A DNA stretch of 64,000 nt, from positions 1,860,001 to 1,924,000 of the forward strand of contig NZ_CP087196.1 in assembly GCF_024749285.1 (NCBI RefSeq), written 5' to 3'. The notes under the pieces were generated by a model that was not told where the DNA came from, did no database searches, and worked only from the letters and a program-made list of their open reading frames with translations. This DNA is from Pseudomonas sp. B21-015 (GTDB taxonomy: Bacteria; Pseudomonadota; Gammaproteobacteria; Pseudomonadales; Pseudomonadaceae). This document shows, piece by piece, positions 10,502 to 18,428 of the stretch (position 1 is its first letter; every line of letters begins with the position of its first letter). The position numbers and the translations under genes were made by a program.

Positions 10502-10864
10502 ATGAACGAACCCGTCAGTCCGGGGCCAGGGCCGCGCAATGGTATTTTGTCCTTGACCATCAAGGACAGGTCCGTGCTCTATGCGGCCTACATGCCATTC
10601 ATCAAGAACGGCGGCCTGTTTATCCCGACCAACAAGAGCTACAAGTTGGGCGATGAGGTCTTCATGTTGCTGCACCTGATGGACGAACCGGAAAAGATCC
10701 CGGTCGCCGGCAAGGTGACCTGGATCACCCCGAAAGGTGCCCAGGGCAACCGGGCCGCCGGGGTCGGCGTGCAGTTCAACGAAGGCGACAACACCGCGCG
10801 CAGTCGAATCGAAACCCATTTGGCCGGAGCCCTGAAGTCCGACCGTCCCACTCATACGATGTAA
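10502..10864 (+). CDS. pilZ: Type IV pilus protein PilZ
   Basis: 120 residues, single PilZ domain. PilZ itself is needed for type IV pilus assembly and lacks the N-terminal RxxxR motif that c-di-GMP-binding PilZ proteins use; that motif is not seen here. The stretch GPRNGILSLTIKD to TNKSYKLGDEV and the C-terminal KSDRPTHTM are as in Pseudomonas PilZ. ATG 10502 has GGAGGT 4-9 nt upstream and is preferred to an upstream GTG at 10490. Confidence 0.93.
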   Translation: MNEPVSPGPGPRNGILSLTIKDRSVLYAAYMPFIKNGGLFIPTNKSYKLGDEVFMLLHLMDEPEKIPVAGKVTWITPKGAQGNRAAGVGVQFNEGDNTARSRIETHLAGALKSDRPTHTM

Positions 10865-10878
10865 GTTGCAGCCCTTTT

Positions 10879-11670
10879 ATGCTCGTAGATTCCCATTGCC
10901 ACCTTGACCGCCTCGACCTCACCGCCCACGACGGCTCCCTGGATGCCGCGCTCGATGCGGCTCGCGAGCGTGGGGTAGGGCACTTTCTGTGCATTGGCGT
11001 CAGCGTCGAGAACGCCGCCGACGTCAAAGCCCTGGCCGAACGTTATGACGATGTCGATTGTTCGGTCGGTGTGCATCCACTCGATGTACAGCCGGGTGCC
11101 GCTCCGGCGCTGGACTGGCTGTTGCGCGAACTCAATCATCCGCGGGTGGTGGCGATCGGTGAAACCGGCCTGGATTACCACTACGAGCCAGAAGCGGCAG
11201 AGTTGCAGCAGGAATCGTTCCGTCTGCACCTGCAAGCGGCCGGGCAGACCGGAAAACCGGTGATCATCCATACCCGTGGCGCCCGGGCCGACACCCTTCA
11301 ACTGTTACGCGAGGCGGCACTGCCTCAGGCGGGGGTGCTGCATTGCTTCACCGAAGACTGGGAGATGGCCAAGGCTGCGCTGGACATGGGGTATTACATT
11401 TCCTTGTCCGGTATTGTCACTTTTCGCAATGCCGATGCCCTGCGTGATGTGGCCAGCAGGGTGCCAGCTGACCGGTTGCTGGTAGAAACCGACTCACCTT
11501 ACCTGGCGCCGATCCCTCATCGCGGCAAACCGAACCTGCCGCAATACGTGCGTGAGGTAGCGGAATTTCTGGCAATGTTGCGAGGAGAGTCCTACGAGCG
11601 ATTTGCCGAGCAGACTACCGAGAATTTCAAGCGGTTATTTCCGTTGGCGCATGTCAGGACATCGGCGTAA
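10879..11670 (+). CDS. TatD-family metal-dependent hydrolase
   Basis: 263 residues. TatD/YcfH-type TIM-barrel deoxyribonuclease. Metal ligands are visible in DSHCHLD (residues 4-10), GETGLDYH, IIHTRGA, LHCFTE and VETDSPYLAP. YcfH follows holB in E. coli, and here it follows holB-pilZ, so this is the YcfH branch rather than TatD proper. Start ATG 10879, 14 nt after pilZ, with no clear ribosome site; coupled translation is likely. Confidence 0.92.
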   Translation: MLVDSHCHLDRLDLTAHDGSLDAALDAARERGVGHFLCIGVSVENAADVKALAERYDDVDCSVGVHPLDVQPGAAPALDWLLRELNHPRVVAIGETGLDYHYEPEAAELQQESFRLHLQAAGQTGKPVIIHTRGARADTLQLLREAALPQAGVLHCFTEDWEMAKAALDMGYYISLSGIVTFRNADALRDVASRVPADRLLVETDSPYLAPIPHRGKPNLPQYVREVAEFLAMLRGESYERFAEQTTENFKRLFPLAHVRTSA

Positions 11671-11680
11671 CGTTGGGAAA

Positions 11681-11705
11681 GATCGCAGCCTGCGGCAGCT
11701 CCTAC
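11681..11705 (+). repeat. Single REP-like element
   Basis: Sequence gatcgcagcctgcggcagct with flanking ctac, the same unit as at 28092-28115 and related to the pair at 55955-56050. Contains the GCAGCCTGCGGC hairpin core. Confidence 0.6.
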
Positions 11706-11731
11706 GGGCTTTGGTCCTTGAATCGCAGGCA

Positions 11732-11850
11732 AAAAAAACCCGGGTTCTGGGGGGTGAATCCGGGTTAAGACCATTAGGAGTAAAACGAAAGGTACGCGGT
11801 CCTTTGGTACCTTCATCGGCGCGACACTTGGGGGAGATGTCTCGCCGACA
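11732..11850 (-). ncRNA. rgsA: Small RNA, probably RgsA (P16)
   Basis: The intergenic gap tatD-tetR has no gene, but on the minus strand it holds a strong terminator: an 11-bp stem (11738-11748 with 11756-11766, one G-U) followed by eight T (11739-11732). A -10-like CAATACT (11862-11856, minus) suggests a 5' end near 11850 and a transcript of about 120 nt. Near the 5' end GGCG-GACA pairs with TGTC-CGCC and exposes a C-rich loop. P. aeruginosa RgsA (PA2958.1) lies between the tatD homologue and the next gene, is about this long, and depends on RpoS with indirect Gac control. Position and structure are seen; identity is from synteny and memory. The 5' end is uncertain by about 15 nt. Confidence 0.72.
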
Positions 11851-12064
11851 GTTGAAGTATTGATCAGTATCGCGCCGAGTCCAGTTTAGCTGGTCGGGTT
11901 TTTAAACAAATTTGGAATACGGGCGCTTCGGTTGAGTTCTCATCAATCGGCGAGGCTGCGCGAATTCATCAAGAAACACATATATGGTCGGATGATCCGT
12001 GCATTTTTGCGCAAGTTAGGCATAATACGCGGCTTCGAATTTTGACCCCTACAGACCTTTTCTT

Positions 12065-12703
12065 ATGCATAAAGAACCTCGTAAGGTCCGTGAGTTTCGT
12101 CGCCGCGAGCAAGAAATTCTCGATACCGCGCTCAAGCTGTTCCTCGAACAAGGTGAAGACAGTGTCACCGTCGAGATGATTGCTGATGCCGTAGGTATCG
12201 GCAAAGGCACGATCTACAAGCACTTCAAATCCAAGGCGGAGATCTATCTGCGCCTGATGCTCGATTACGAGCGCGATTTGAACGAGCTGTTGCATTCCGC
12301 CGATGTCGATAAGGACAAGGAAGCCCTGTCCCGGGCCTACTTCGAATTTCGCATGCGCGATCCGCAACGCTATCGGTTGTTCGATCGCCTGGAAGAGAAG
12401 GTGGTCAAGGGCAATCAGGTGCCGGAGATGGTCGAGGAACTGCACAAGATCCGCGCCTCGAACTTTGAACGCCTGACCCTGCTGATCAAGGGCCGGATCA
12501 GCGAAGGCAAGCTCGAAGACGTGCCGCCTTATTTCCATTACTGCGCGGCCTGGGCGCTGGTACACGGCGCCGTGGCGCTGTACCACTCGCCGTTCTGGAG
12601 CAATGTGCTGGAAGATCAGGAAGGTTTCTTCCAGTTCCTGATGGACATCGGCGTGCGCATGGGCAACAAGCGCAAACGCGATACCGACACGCCAAGCAGC
12701 TGA
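12065..12703 (+). CDS. TetR-family transcriptional regulator
   Basis: 212 residues. N-terminal TetR helix-turn-helix: ILDTALKLFLEQGEDSVTVE then IADAVGIGKGTIYKHF (residues 18-53). The C-terminal ligand domain is not diagnostic. Basic tail GNKRKRDTD. No clear ribosome site; ATG 12065 gives the standard N-terminal length. The orthologue follows rgsA in P. aeruginosa. Targets unknown. Confidence 0.9.
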   Translation: MHKEPRKVREFRRREQEILDTALKLFLEQGEDSVTVEMIADAVGIGKGTIYKHFKSKAEIYLRLMLDYERDLNELLHSADVDKDKEALSRAYFEFRMRDPQRYRLFDRLEEKVVKGNQVPEMVEELHKIRASNFERLTLLIKGRISEGKLEDVPPYFHYCAAWALVHGAVALYHSPFWSNVLEDQEGFFQFLMDIGVRMGNKRKRDTDTPSS

Positions 12704-12721
12704 ACCATTCAGTTGCCTTAT

Positions 12722-12748
12722 TGCGCCATGATTTAGCTACATGGCGCA
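12722..12748. repeat. Perfect 9-bp hairpin after tetR
   Basis: TGCGCCATG (12722-12730) / CATGGCGCA (12740-12748), 9-nt loop, no T run on either side. It could slow or end transcription with Rho, or be an operator; not a standard intrinsic terminator. Confidence 0.5.
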
Positions 12749-12783
12749 GTACCGCAGGAATATACTCAGGCATAGGGCTTGCT

Positions 12784-12809
12784 AAAACTTGATTTGTGAG
12801 TCAAGTTTT
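12784..12809. promoter_or_regulatory. 9-bp inverted repeat before the radical SAM gene
   Basis: AAAACTTGA (12784-12792) / TCAAGTTTT (12801-12809), 8-nt centre, ending 33 nt before the moaA-like start. Likely operator for a dimeric regulator. It contains TTGA-N8-TCAA, which is two bases too wide for an ANR/FNR box. Confidence 0.45.
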
Positions 12810-12842
12810 GCGCGTTCGAATCTTCTTTCGCCGGAGTGATCC

Positions 12843-13811
12843 ATGATCGTTGACCGTCAAGGCAGGCGTTTTCGCAATTTGCGGATCAGTCTGACCTCCG
12901 CCTGCAACTACGCTTGTACCTACTGCGTGCCCAACGGCAAGCGGCTGGTGGCTGCGCAGGATGAGTTGTCGGCCGAGGCGATGGCACGCGGCGTGGCCTA
13001 TCTGATCGAAGCGGCGGGGATCGAGCGCTTGCGCATAACCGGTGGCGAGCCACTGGTCAGCCCCAAACTCGAAGCCTTCATGACCGCTGTCGGGCAAATG
13101 GGCCTGGCGGACATCAGCTTGACCACCAATGGCCAGTTGTTGGCGAAGAAGCTGCCGCTGCTGGTGGATGCCGGTATTCGGCGCATCAACGTTTCCCTCG
13201 ATACCCTGGATGCCGGTGCTTTCCGCAGCATTGCGCGGGGCGGTGATCTGGCGACCGTCCTCGACGGTATGGACCAGGCTGCGGCGGCCGGCATGAAGAT
13301 CAAAGTCAATATGGTGCCGCTGCGTGGGCAGAACCTCGATCAGGTGATGCCGTTGCTCGACTATTGCCTGGAGCGCGGTTACGAGTTGCGCTTCATCGAG
13401 TTGATGCGCATGGGCCACCTAGCCAGCGATTCCAACGCTTTCCTGCAACAGTTCGTCAGCCTTCAGCAGTTGCTGAGCCTGATCGGCGAGCGCTACGAGT
13501 ACCTTCAGGCCGATGCGCCGGTCGATGCCACGGCAGTGCGTTACGAGATTCCGGGGCTGGGCCACTTCGGCGTGATTGCCAACGAAAGCGTTCCGTTCTG
13601 TCGCACCTGCTCGCGTCTACGCTTGTCGTCCACTGGCTGGCTGCATGGCTGCCTTTCGTCGAGCAATCGCCACTACGTCGGCGACCTGTTGGACAAGCCC
13701 CGTCATCAGGCATTGCCGGCGTTGCAGCGACTGCTGGTCAAAGCGCTGGGGGACAAGCAGGAAGTGGCGTTTTCCGGTGGCGCGACTGTCATGAAGATTA
13801 TTGGCGGCTGA
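12843..13811 (+). CDS. moaA: MoaA-like radical SAM enzyme (GTP 3',8-cyclase family)
   Basis: 322 residues. MoaA makes the first molybdopterin precursor from GTP. Radical SAM cluster Cys21, Cys25 and Cys28 (CNYACTYC); GGEP at 67-70; a second cluster site Cys253, Cys256 and Cys270; and the C-terminal Gly-Gly that MoaA needs for activity. All features of a working MoaA are present. No other moa gene is next to it, so it may be a second MoaA copy. ATG 12843 follows GGAG by 7 nt. Confidence 0.85.
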   Translation: MIVDRQGRRFRNLRISLTSACNYACTYCVPNGKRLVAAQDELSAEAMARGVAYLIEAAGIERLRITGGEPLVSPKLEAFMTAVGQMGLADISLTTNGQLLAKKLPLLVDAGIRRINVSLDTLDAGAFRSIARGGDLATVLDGMDQAAAAGMKIKVNMVPLRGQNLDQVMPLLDYCLERGYELRFIELMRMGHLASDSNAFLQQFVSLQQLLSLIGERYEYLQADAPVDATAVRYEIPGLGHFGVIANESVPFCRTCSRLRLSSTGWLHGCLSSSNRHYVGDLLDKPRHQALPALQRLLVKALGDKQEVAFSGGATVMKIIGG

Positions 13812-13838
13812 TCGGGCCCTGTGGTGAGGGGAGCTTGC

Positions 13839-13958
13839 TGTGGCGAGGGAGCTTGCTCCCGCTGGGGCGCGAAGCGGCCCTGAAATTATCAAGCGCATCG
13901 TATTCCTTGGAACTTACGACTGCTACGCAGCCGAGCGGGAGCAAGCTCCCTCGCCACA
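13839..13958. repeat. REPIN (GGGAGCTTGCTCCC class)
   Basis: Two inverted REP units: TGTGGCGAGGGAGCTTGCTC at the left end and its reverse complement at the right end, about 75 nt apart. Same class as 29184-29317. Fills most of the gap after the radical SAM gene. Confidence 0.85.
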
Positions 13959-14061
13959 GGTCTGTATTCTCAGCCTGAAAATGCACATGGTCTGAGCTGG
14001 CGCGGAAGCTGCATCCAATGGCCATTCGCCGGTTTTCCGTCACCGGCTTCTGGAGGGTAGG

Positions 14062-14667
14062 ATGCGTAGCCTGGTTTTGCTGCTGGCCGTTTTGGCGCTT
14101 GGTGGCTGCATGAATGTCAGCGATATGGCCGAAGAGACTCGCTACCACATGAGCGACGTGGGGCTGCTGGACCACAGCGACAGCCGTCGCGTGAATAACT
14201 TCCGCATTCAGCCCGACTCGTTCATCTACATCGCTCAGGGTTCTTTTGCACCGCCGGGCAGTGCCTACCCGCGACCTAACGTGGTGGCCGAAGAAGCCTT
14301 CAACGGCTTTATCGAATATTTCCCGATGGTTCGCCGCGCCCGCGTGCCGGAAGGCCTCGACGCTGCCATGGGTGAAGCCCGTGCCGCCGGTGCTCACTAT
14401 CTGCTCTATACGCGTTTTGCCAAGGCCGACGACCGCATCGGCAACTCGGACGATTTGATAGACCAGGAGCGCGCGGATCGCTTCGGAATCGACAGTGGCG
14501 TAATTCAGATCATGTTAATCGAGACCAGCACCCAGTATTTGATCGATACTGCACGTATCAAGAGTCGTGGCGGTTTACTGACGTTCTACGACAACAGGCC
14601 AGAAGACCTGCTGGGCCCCCCGCTGGAGCAATACGCTCGTAGTCTGTTGGGGCTCCGCGACCAGTAA
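14062..14667 (+). CDS. DUF4823 lipoprotein
   Basis: 201 residues. Type II signal peptide with lipobox LGGC (Cys16), so probably anchored to the outer membrane. The rest ([33 protein letters not shown]) is the conserved Pseudomonas DUF4823 type with no known function. GGAGG lies 8 nt upstream. 16 nt before the next gene, probably one transcript. Confidence 0.8.
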   Translation: MRSLVLLLAVLALGGCMNVSDMAEETRYHMSDVGLLDHSDSRRVNNFRIQPDSFIYIAQGSFAPPGSAYPRPNVVAEEAFNGFIEYFPMVRRARVPEGLDAAMGEARAAGAHYLLYTRFAKADDRIGNSDDLIDQERADRFGIDSGVIQIMLIETSTQYLIDTARIKSRGGLLTFYDNRPEDLLGPPLEQYARSLLGLRDQ

Positions 14668-14683
14668 TTCAAAGGAGAACGCC

Positions 14684-15244
14684 ATGAGTGGCCCGCAAAA
14701 AGCCAACGACTTGTTGGGGCAAATCCCCAAAACCAAAGGCTTGCCGCCGGTCCACTTATGGAACCCCGACTTCTGCGGCGACATCGACATGCGCATCGCC
14801 CGCGACGGCACCTGGTATTACCTGGGCACGCCGATCGGGCGCAAGCCGATGGTCAAGCTGTTCTCCACCATCATTCGCCGTGACGGCGATGATTACTTTC
14901 TGATTACCCCGGTCGAAAAGGTGGGCATCAAGGTCGACGACGCGCCGTTCGTGGCGATTGCCGTGGAGGTTGAAGGCGAGGGCGAGGCCCAGGTCTTGCG
15001 CTTTACCACCAACGTCGACGAAACGGCCGATGCCGGCGCTGAGCACCCCATGCGGGTAGTGATCGATCCGGTGACTCAGGAGCCCGCGCCGTACGTGCAT
15101 GTACGCACCAACCTTGAAGCATTGATTCACCGTAATGTGTTCTACCAACTGGTGGAGCTGGCGGTGACCCGTGAGATCGACGGGCAAAGTTGGCTGGGCG
15201 TGTGGAGCGGTGGCGAATTCTTCCCTATCGGGCTTGAGCCGTAA
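14684..15244 (+). CDS. DUF1285 family protein
   Basis: 186 residues, cytoplasmic, no membrane segment. DUF1285 proteins are small beta-rich proteins of unknown role, common in pseudomonads. Conserved stretches include [26 protein letters not shown] and the C-terminal [17 protein letters not shown] is 9 nt before ATG 14684. Ends in a strong shared terminator. Confidence 0.8.
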   Translation: MSGPQKANDLLGQIPKTKGLPPVHLWNPDFCGDIDMRIARDGTWYYLGTPIGRKPMVKLFSTIIRRDGDDYFLITPVEKVGIKVDDAPFVAIAVEVEGEGEAQVLRFTTNVDETADAGAEHPMRVVIDPVTQEPAPYVHVRTNLEALIHRNVFYQLVELAVTREIDGQSWLGVWSGGEFFPIGLEP

Positions 15245-15266
15245 CACGTTGTGCTTCTGTGCTGTG

Positions 15267-15300
15267 AAAAACGGCCCGTTATTTCAACGGGCCGTTTTTT
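15267..15300. terminator. Bidirectional terminator
   Basis: AACGGCCCGTT / AACGGGCCGTT stem with 5-nt loop, A run before and six T after. Serves the DUF1285 gene (plus) and the lipase (minus), which converge here. Confidence 0.9.
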
Positions 15301-15306
15301 ATGGGC

Positions 15307-16185
15307 TTACAAACCCTTGCTCTTGAGCCGGGCGGCATGTTCAAGGTAGAGCCTGACCGGGCTCACGTTCCAACTGTTGATCCCGGCCATCTGATTGACT
15401 GCGTCAAAGTGGTCCATCGGGTAATCCGAGCGAATCACTTTCCCCAGGTGCGAGCTGTAGCGGCCAACCAGCCCATCGTTGGCGTGCTTCTCTTTATAAA
15501 ATAACTGCGACAGCACTTTACAGTTCAAATGGGTCGGATCGAGGAGTTGCAGGCTTTGAAAGTTCTGCACGATCCCGCTCCAGGAGTAGTAATACACGCC
15601 GTTTTCAATTTCGTTGCCTTCACCACCCCAAACCTTCGGCACCCCTTGCGGGTACTTGCGGTTGAAGGCGGCCAAGCCTGCGCTGGTCAGCGATTCGAAA
15701 GCCGCTTGAGGATCCACGGGATTTTCCGGGTGGCCGCTGATCAACGAAATGAAGGTGCCAACGGCGCTTAGCAGGGCCAGTACAAACGCTTCGGGCAACT
15801 CTCCGGGTGTCAGCGCTTTGTGCAGTTGGTCGGCAATCTCGGAGCCGTGGTTGGGGCAACTGACCGAGGTGACCGACGCGACCTTTTCCGGGTGCAGGGC
15901 GGCTACGTAGCGTGCAGCCAGGGGACCTTGGCTATGGCCGATCAGATTGACCTTGGCGGCTCCCGTTTCCAGCAAAATGCGGTTGACGTGTTCGAGCAGT
16001 TTTTCACCGCGTTCCTCATTCCCGTTGACGGTTGGAATATTGACGGCAAACACCTGAGCGCCGGCGCGTTCCAGGACTTCCTCGATTTCGAAGAAGTAGG
16101 GATAACCGGCGATTTTATCGAAGCCGAAAAGACCGTGAACCAACACAATGGGGTACTGCGTAGACGCATCCATGTCCATGTTCAT
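15307..16185 (-). CDS. Triacylglycerol lipase, family I.1-like, without signal peptide
   Basis: 292 residues, alpha/beta hydrolase. Nucleophile Ser85 in [10 protein letters not shown], oxyanion segment VHGLFGFD, acid in [12 protein letters not shown], His in [11 protein letters not shown]. Strongly like P. fragi lipase. There is no signal peptide, and both cysteines of the LipA disulfide are replaced (KVWGGEG and VGRYSSH where P. aeruginosa LipA has Cys), as in P. fragi. No foldase gene is near. Three starts are possible (16185, 16179, 16173); 16179 has the best-placed AGGT. Confidence 0.88.
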   Translation of the reverse strand: MNMDMDASTQYPIVLVHGLFGFDKIAGYPYFFEIEEVLERAGAQVFAVNIPTVNGNEERGEKLLEHVNRILLETGAAKVNLIGHSQGPLAARYVAALHPEKVASVTSVSCPNHGSEIADQLHKALTPGELPEAFVLALLSAVGTFISLISGHPENPVDPQAAFESLTSAGLAAFNRKYPQGVPKVWGGEGNEIENGVYYYSWSGIVQNFQSLQLLDPTHLNCKVLSQLFYKEKHANDGLVGRYSSHLGKVIRSDYPMDHFDAVNQMAGINSWNVSPVRLYLEHAARLKSKGL

Positions 16186-16294
16186 ACCTGTCGATAGTGG
16201 ATTTGAAGGGGAAACAGATTGCTGACGGCCTGATCTGTTGCGGCTAACCGTAGTTTACAAAGTGGATGGGCTCAAAGCTTCGAGCAGGATTCGG

Positions 16295-16312
16295 ACGAAC
16301 AGCCCTGTTCGT
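16295..16312. promoter_or_regulatory. 18-bp perfect palindrome in the lipase/gntR gap
   Basis: ACGAACAG CC CTGTTCGT. Perfect 8-bp arms with a 2-bp centre, 27 bp before the gntR -35 box. Operator-like; the half-site order is the reverse of a LexA box. Confidence 0.5.
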
Positions 16313-16338
16313 ATTGGCAGGGCCTGCTAAAAATCCAA

Positions 16339-16362
16339 TTGACACTCAATCGTATGATGATT
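16339..16362 (+). promoter_or_regulatory. gntR promoter region with ATCGTATGATGATT operator
   Basis: TTGACA (16339-16344) followed by ATCGTATGATGATT (16349-16362). The exact reverse complement of this 14-mer lies before araF (19279-19292). FCD-type GntR proteins bind short ATnnTATnAT-type dyads, so this is likely the regulator's own operator. The -10 box is not clear. Confidence 0.6.
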
Positions 16363-16429
16363 AGCGTGGACATCCATCGCGAACGGCTTTGTGCCGTGTC
16401 GTTTTTTATCACCGTTCGACGAGGTACCC

Positions 16430-17146
16430 ATGTCCAGCAGTTTCCATGCGTCGACGGTTGATTGGCTGGGGTGCTGGATTGCCGCTGGCCAGGTGAAGCC
16501 CGGCGAAACCATCAAGGTTGAAGCCGACCTGGGCGAGCAGCTCGGGGTCAGCCGTACGGTTATCCGTGAAGCCATCAAAACCCTGGTGGCCAAAGGCATG
16601 CTCGAAGTCGGGCCGAAGGTCGGCACACGGGTGTTGCCGGTGCGGCGCTGGAACCTTTTCGACCCGCAAGTCGTTGGCTGGCTGTCGCGTAGCGGATTGC
16701 CGGAAAATTTTGTCGACGACCTGCTCGACCTGCGTCGCACCATCGAACCCATGGCAGTGCGCTGGGCCTGCGAACGTGCGACGGTCGAGCAGGTTCAGGC
16801 CGTACTCCAGGCCTACAACGCGCTGGAACGAGCCGTGGACAGCGGCATCGATTACAACCGCGCCGACCAGTTCTTCCACGAATGCATCCTTGCCGCCAGC
16901 CACAATCAATTCATCGAACAAATGGTCCCGGCCCTCGGCGCACTGCTGGCAGTGTCTTTCGAAGTCTCTGCCGCCGACCCGGATGAACTGCGTCGAACGT
17001 TGCCGATTCACAAAGACATGGCCAACGCCATCGCCGCCCGGGATGCCGCGCGGGGTGTGTGGGCTTGCATGACTCTGATCGATAACGCGGACCTGGCCAT
17101 CAAGCGCTTCTACCCCCAAGTCATGGCCGACAAGAAGGCCAGCTAA
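16430..17146 (+). CDS. GntR-family (FadR/FCD) regulator of the aldose locus
   Basis: 238 residues. N-terminal winged helix with LGEQLGVSRTVIREAIKTL (about residues 35-53), then an all-helical FCD ligand domain carrying the usual metal-site histidines (FFHECI, IHKDM). Such proteins are mostly repressors released by sugar acids. ATG 16430 is preferred over an upstream in-frame GTG at 16391; GAGG lies 7 nt before it. It faces the lactonase, dehydrogenase and araFGH genes and shares an operator with araF, so it probably controls the transporter and itself. Confidence 0.85.
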   Translation: MSSSFHASTVDWLGCWIAAGQVKPGETIKVEADLGEQLGVSRTVIREAIKTLVAKGMLEVGPKVGTRVLPVRRWNLFDPQVVGWLSRSGLPENFVDDLLDLRRTIEPMAVRWACERATVEQVQAVLQAYNALERAVDSGIDYNRADQFFHECILAASHNQFIEQMVPALGALLAVSFEVSAADPDELRRTLPIHKDMANAIAARDAARGVWACMTLIDNADLAIKRFYPQVMADKKAS

Positions 17147-17161
17147 CAATAAAGAACCCCT

Positions 17162-17252
17162 TGTGGGAGCGAGCCTGCTCGCGAAAGCGGTGGTTCAGTC
17201 GACATCTATGCCGAATGTGGCTCAGTCATCGCGAGCAGGCTCGCTCCCACAC
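17162..17252. repeat. REPIN (TGTGGGAGCGAGCCTGCTCGCGA class)
   Basis: Two inverted copies of TGTGGGAGCGAGCCTGCTCG flank about 45 nt. Lies between the gntR stop and the lactonase ribosome site. Confidence 0.85.
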
Positions 17253-17271
17253 AAAGCAAAAAGGAGGCTTC

Positions 17272-18147
17272 ATGACGTGGACAGCGGTTACCGGACACCG
17301 TGCGCAACTCGGCGAAGGCCCGTTCTGGGATGCACCGACCCAGGCGCTGTATTGGGTAGACATCGCGGGTAAACAAGCGCTGAGGCTGATCGGCGCCAAT
17401 GTGGAAATCTGGCAGATGCCGGAGCACGTGTCCGCGTTCATCCCCTGCGAAAGCGGCGATGCCCTGGTGACATTGAGCAGCGGGGTTTATCGGTTGGACC
17501 TGGATTCCCCTGGCCTGGAACCTCGGTTGACCTTGCTCTGCGTGGCCGATCCGCAACCCGGCAATCGCGCCAACGAAGCCCGCTGTGATGCCCAGGGCCA
17601 GCTCTGGCTGGGCACCATGCAAAACAACATCGGTGAACAGGGCGAGGATCTACCCATCGTGCGCCGCTCCGGTGGCCTGTTTCGCATCGACCGCGATGCC
17701 CGGGTCACGCCGCTGCTTCGAGGGTTGGGCATCCCTAATACATTGCTGTGGAGCGACGACGGCACAACCCTGTATTTCGCCGACAGTCTCGACAGCACGC
17801 TTTACCGGCATTTCATCCATACCGACGGCAACCTCGACACCGCCTATGTCTGGTTTGGCCCCCATGAACGTGGCGGCCCCGACGGTTCGGCGATGGATGC
17901 CGAGGGCTATATATGGAACGCCCGCTGGGATGGCAGTTGTCTGCTCAGGTTGAGCCCGGACGGGCATGTTGATCGGGTGATCGAACTGCCGGTCAGCCGT
18001 CCCACCAGTTGCGTGTTCGGTGGCGAAGACTTCAAAACCCTGTACATCACCAGTGCTGCGAGCCCGCTCAACCACCCGCTGGATGGCGCGTTGTTGTCGG
18101 TTCGAGTCGATGTGCCTGGAAAACGCTGTCAGCGATTTGCCGGTTAA
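17272..18147 (+). CDS. SMP-30/gluconolactonase family sugar lactonase
   Basis: 291 residues, six-bladed propeller. Opens aldono-lactones to aldonic acids. LGEGPFWD (metal-ligand Glu, residues 13-20), ANEARCDAQGQLWLGTM and GLGIPNTLLWSDDG carry the expected metal and active-site residues. Close in type to L-arabinolactonase and galactonolactonase of oxidative sugar pathways; the exact lactone cannot be read from sequence. AAAGGAGG is 5 nt before ATG 17272; the frame is open upstream only through the REPIN. Confidence 0.88.
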   Translation: MTWTAVTGHRAQLGEGPFWDAPTQALYWVDIAGKQALRLIGANVEIWQMPEHVSAFIPCESGDALVTLSSGVYRLDLDSPGLEPRLTLLCVADPQPGNRANEARCDAQGQLWLGTMQNNIGEQGEDLPIVRRSGGLFRIDRDARVTPLLRGLGIPNTLLWSDDGTTLYFADSLDSTLYRHFIHTDGNLDTAYVWFGPHERGGPDGSAMDAEGYIWNARWDGSCLLRLSPDGHVDRVIELPVSRPTSCVFGGEDFKTLYITSAASPLNHPLDGALLSVRVDVPGKRCQRFAG

Positions 18148-18148
18148 A

Positions 18149-18207
18149 TCCCTAAATATGGGATGTAAAATTATATATTGAGATTGTTCGGCGGCCGGGT
18201 TTATAGT
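18149..18207 (+). promoter_or_regulatory. Regulated promoter A, near-copy of the dgoK promoter
   Basis: Palindromic operator TCCCTAAATATGGGA (18149-18163), then AAAATTATATATTGAGAT containing -35 TTGAGA (18178-18183), 18-nt spacer, -10 TATAGT (18202-18207). The same parts in the same spacing occur at 34260-34318. It drives the leader ORF and the SDR gene. Confidence 0.75.
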
Positions 18208-18239
18208 CGGCTCCATCAGTTACACGCACTCACACTTAA

Positions 18240-18247
18240 AAAAACAA
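18240..18247 (+). promoter_or_regulatory. Crc/Hfq-type CA motif before the leader ORF
   Basis: AAAAACAA matches the AANAANAA target of Hfq/Crc on mRNA and sits 4 nt before the AGGTGAAG ribosome site. The same arrangement occurs at 34337-34344. Confidence 0.5.
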
Positions 18248-18260
18248 AACAGGTGAAGTG

Positions 18261-18428
18261 ATGCAGCGATATTCCACCGCACTCCCTTACGGAGTCAGCG
18301 CTTCAGGCCGCCTCGACGCCCGGGCGTTTTCACGTCTGCCTGCCTATTCTCAAAAGCCTTTTGACCGGACATCGACAGATGTCCGGTTTTCGTCGTGCCT
18401 TCGAACAGGAGTGTTGATCCATGGCTGA
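18261..18428 (+). CDS. 55-residue leader ORF overlapping the SDR start
   Basis: Begins with ATG behind AGGTGAAGTG, the same ribosome site and spacing that start dgoK from the twin promoter. Begins MQRYSTALPYGVSASGRLDA and ends GVLIHG; the stop is 8 bases inside the SDR gene, so translation would be coupled. No known domain and no signal peptide. A 9-bp terminator-like hairpin (18364-18390) lies inside it. It may be a regulatory leader peptide; whether it is made is unproven. Confidence 0.5.
   Translation: MQRYSTALPYGVSASGRLDARAFSRLPAYSQKPFDRTSTDVRFSSCLRTGVLIHG
18364..18390 (+). terminator. Terminator-like hairpin inside the leader ORF
   Basis: ACCGGACAT (18364-18372) / ATGTCCGGT (18379-18387), 6-nt loop, followed by a short T tract (18387-18390). 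Placed 30 nt before the SDR start. Possible attenuator that ribosomes on the leader ORF would disrupt. Confidence 0.5.

Noticed and set aside
12784..12809. ANR/FNR box before the moaA-like gene
   Set aside because: The half-sites are TTGA-N8-TCAA; ANR/FNR needs TTGA-N6-TCAA.
13839..13958. CRISPR array from repeated GGGAGC hairpins
   Set aside because: The repeats are inverted pairs scattered singly between genes, with no regular spacers and no cas genes.
16295..16312. LexA (SOS) box
   Set aside because: LexA boxes read CTGT...ACAG; here the order is ACAG-CC-CTGT.
18364..18390. Plain end-of-operon terminator for the lactonase
   Set aside because: It lies downstream of promoter A and inside the leader ORF, and its T tract is short; attenuator or simple stem is more likely.
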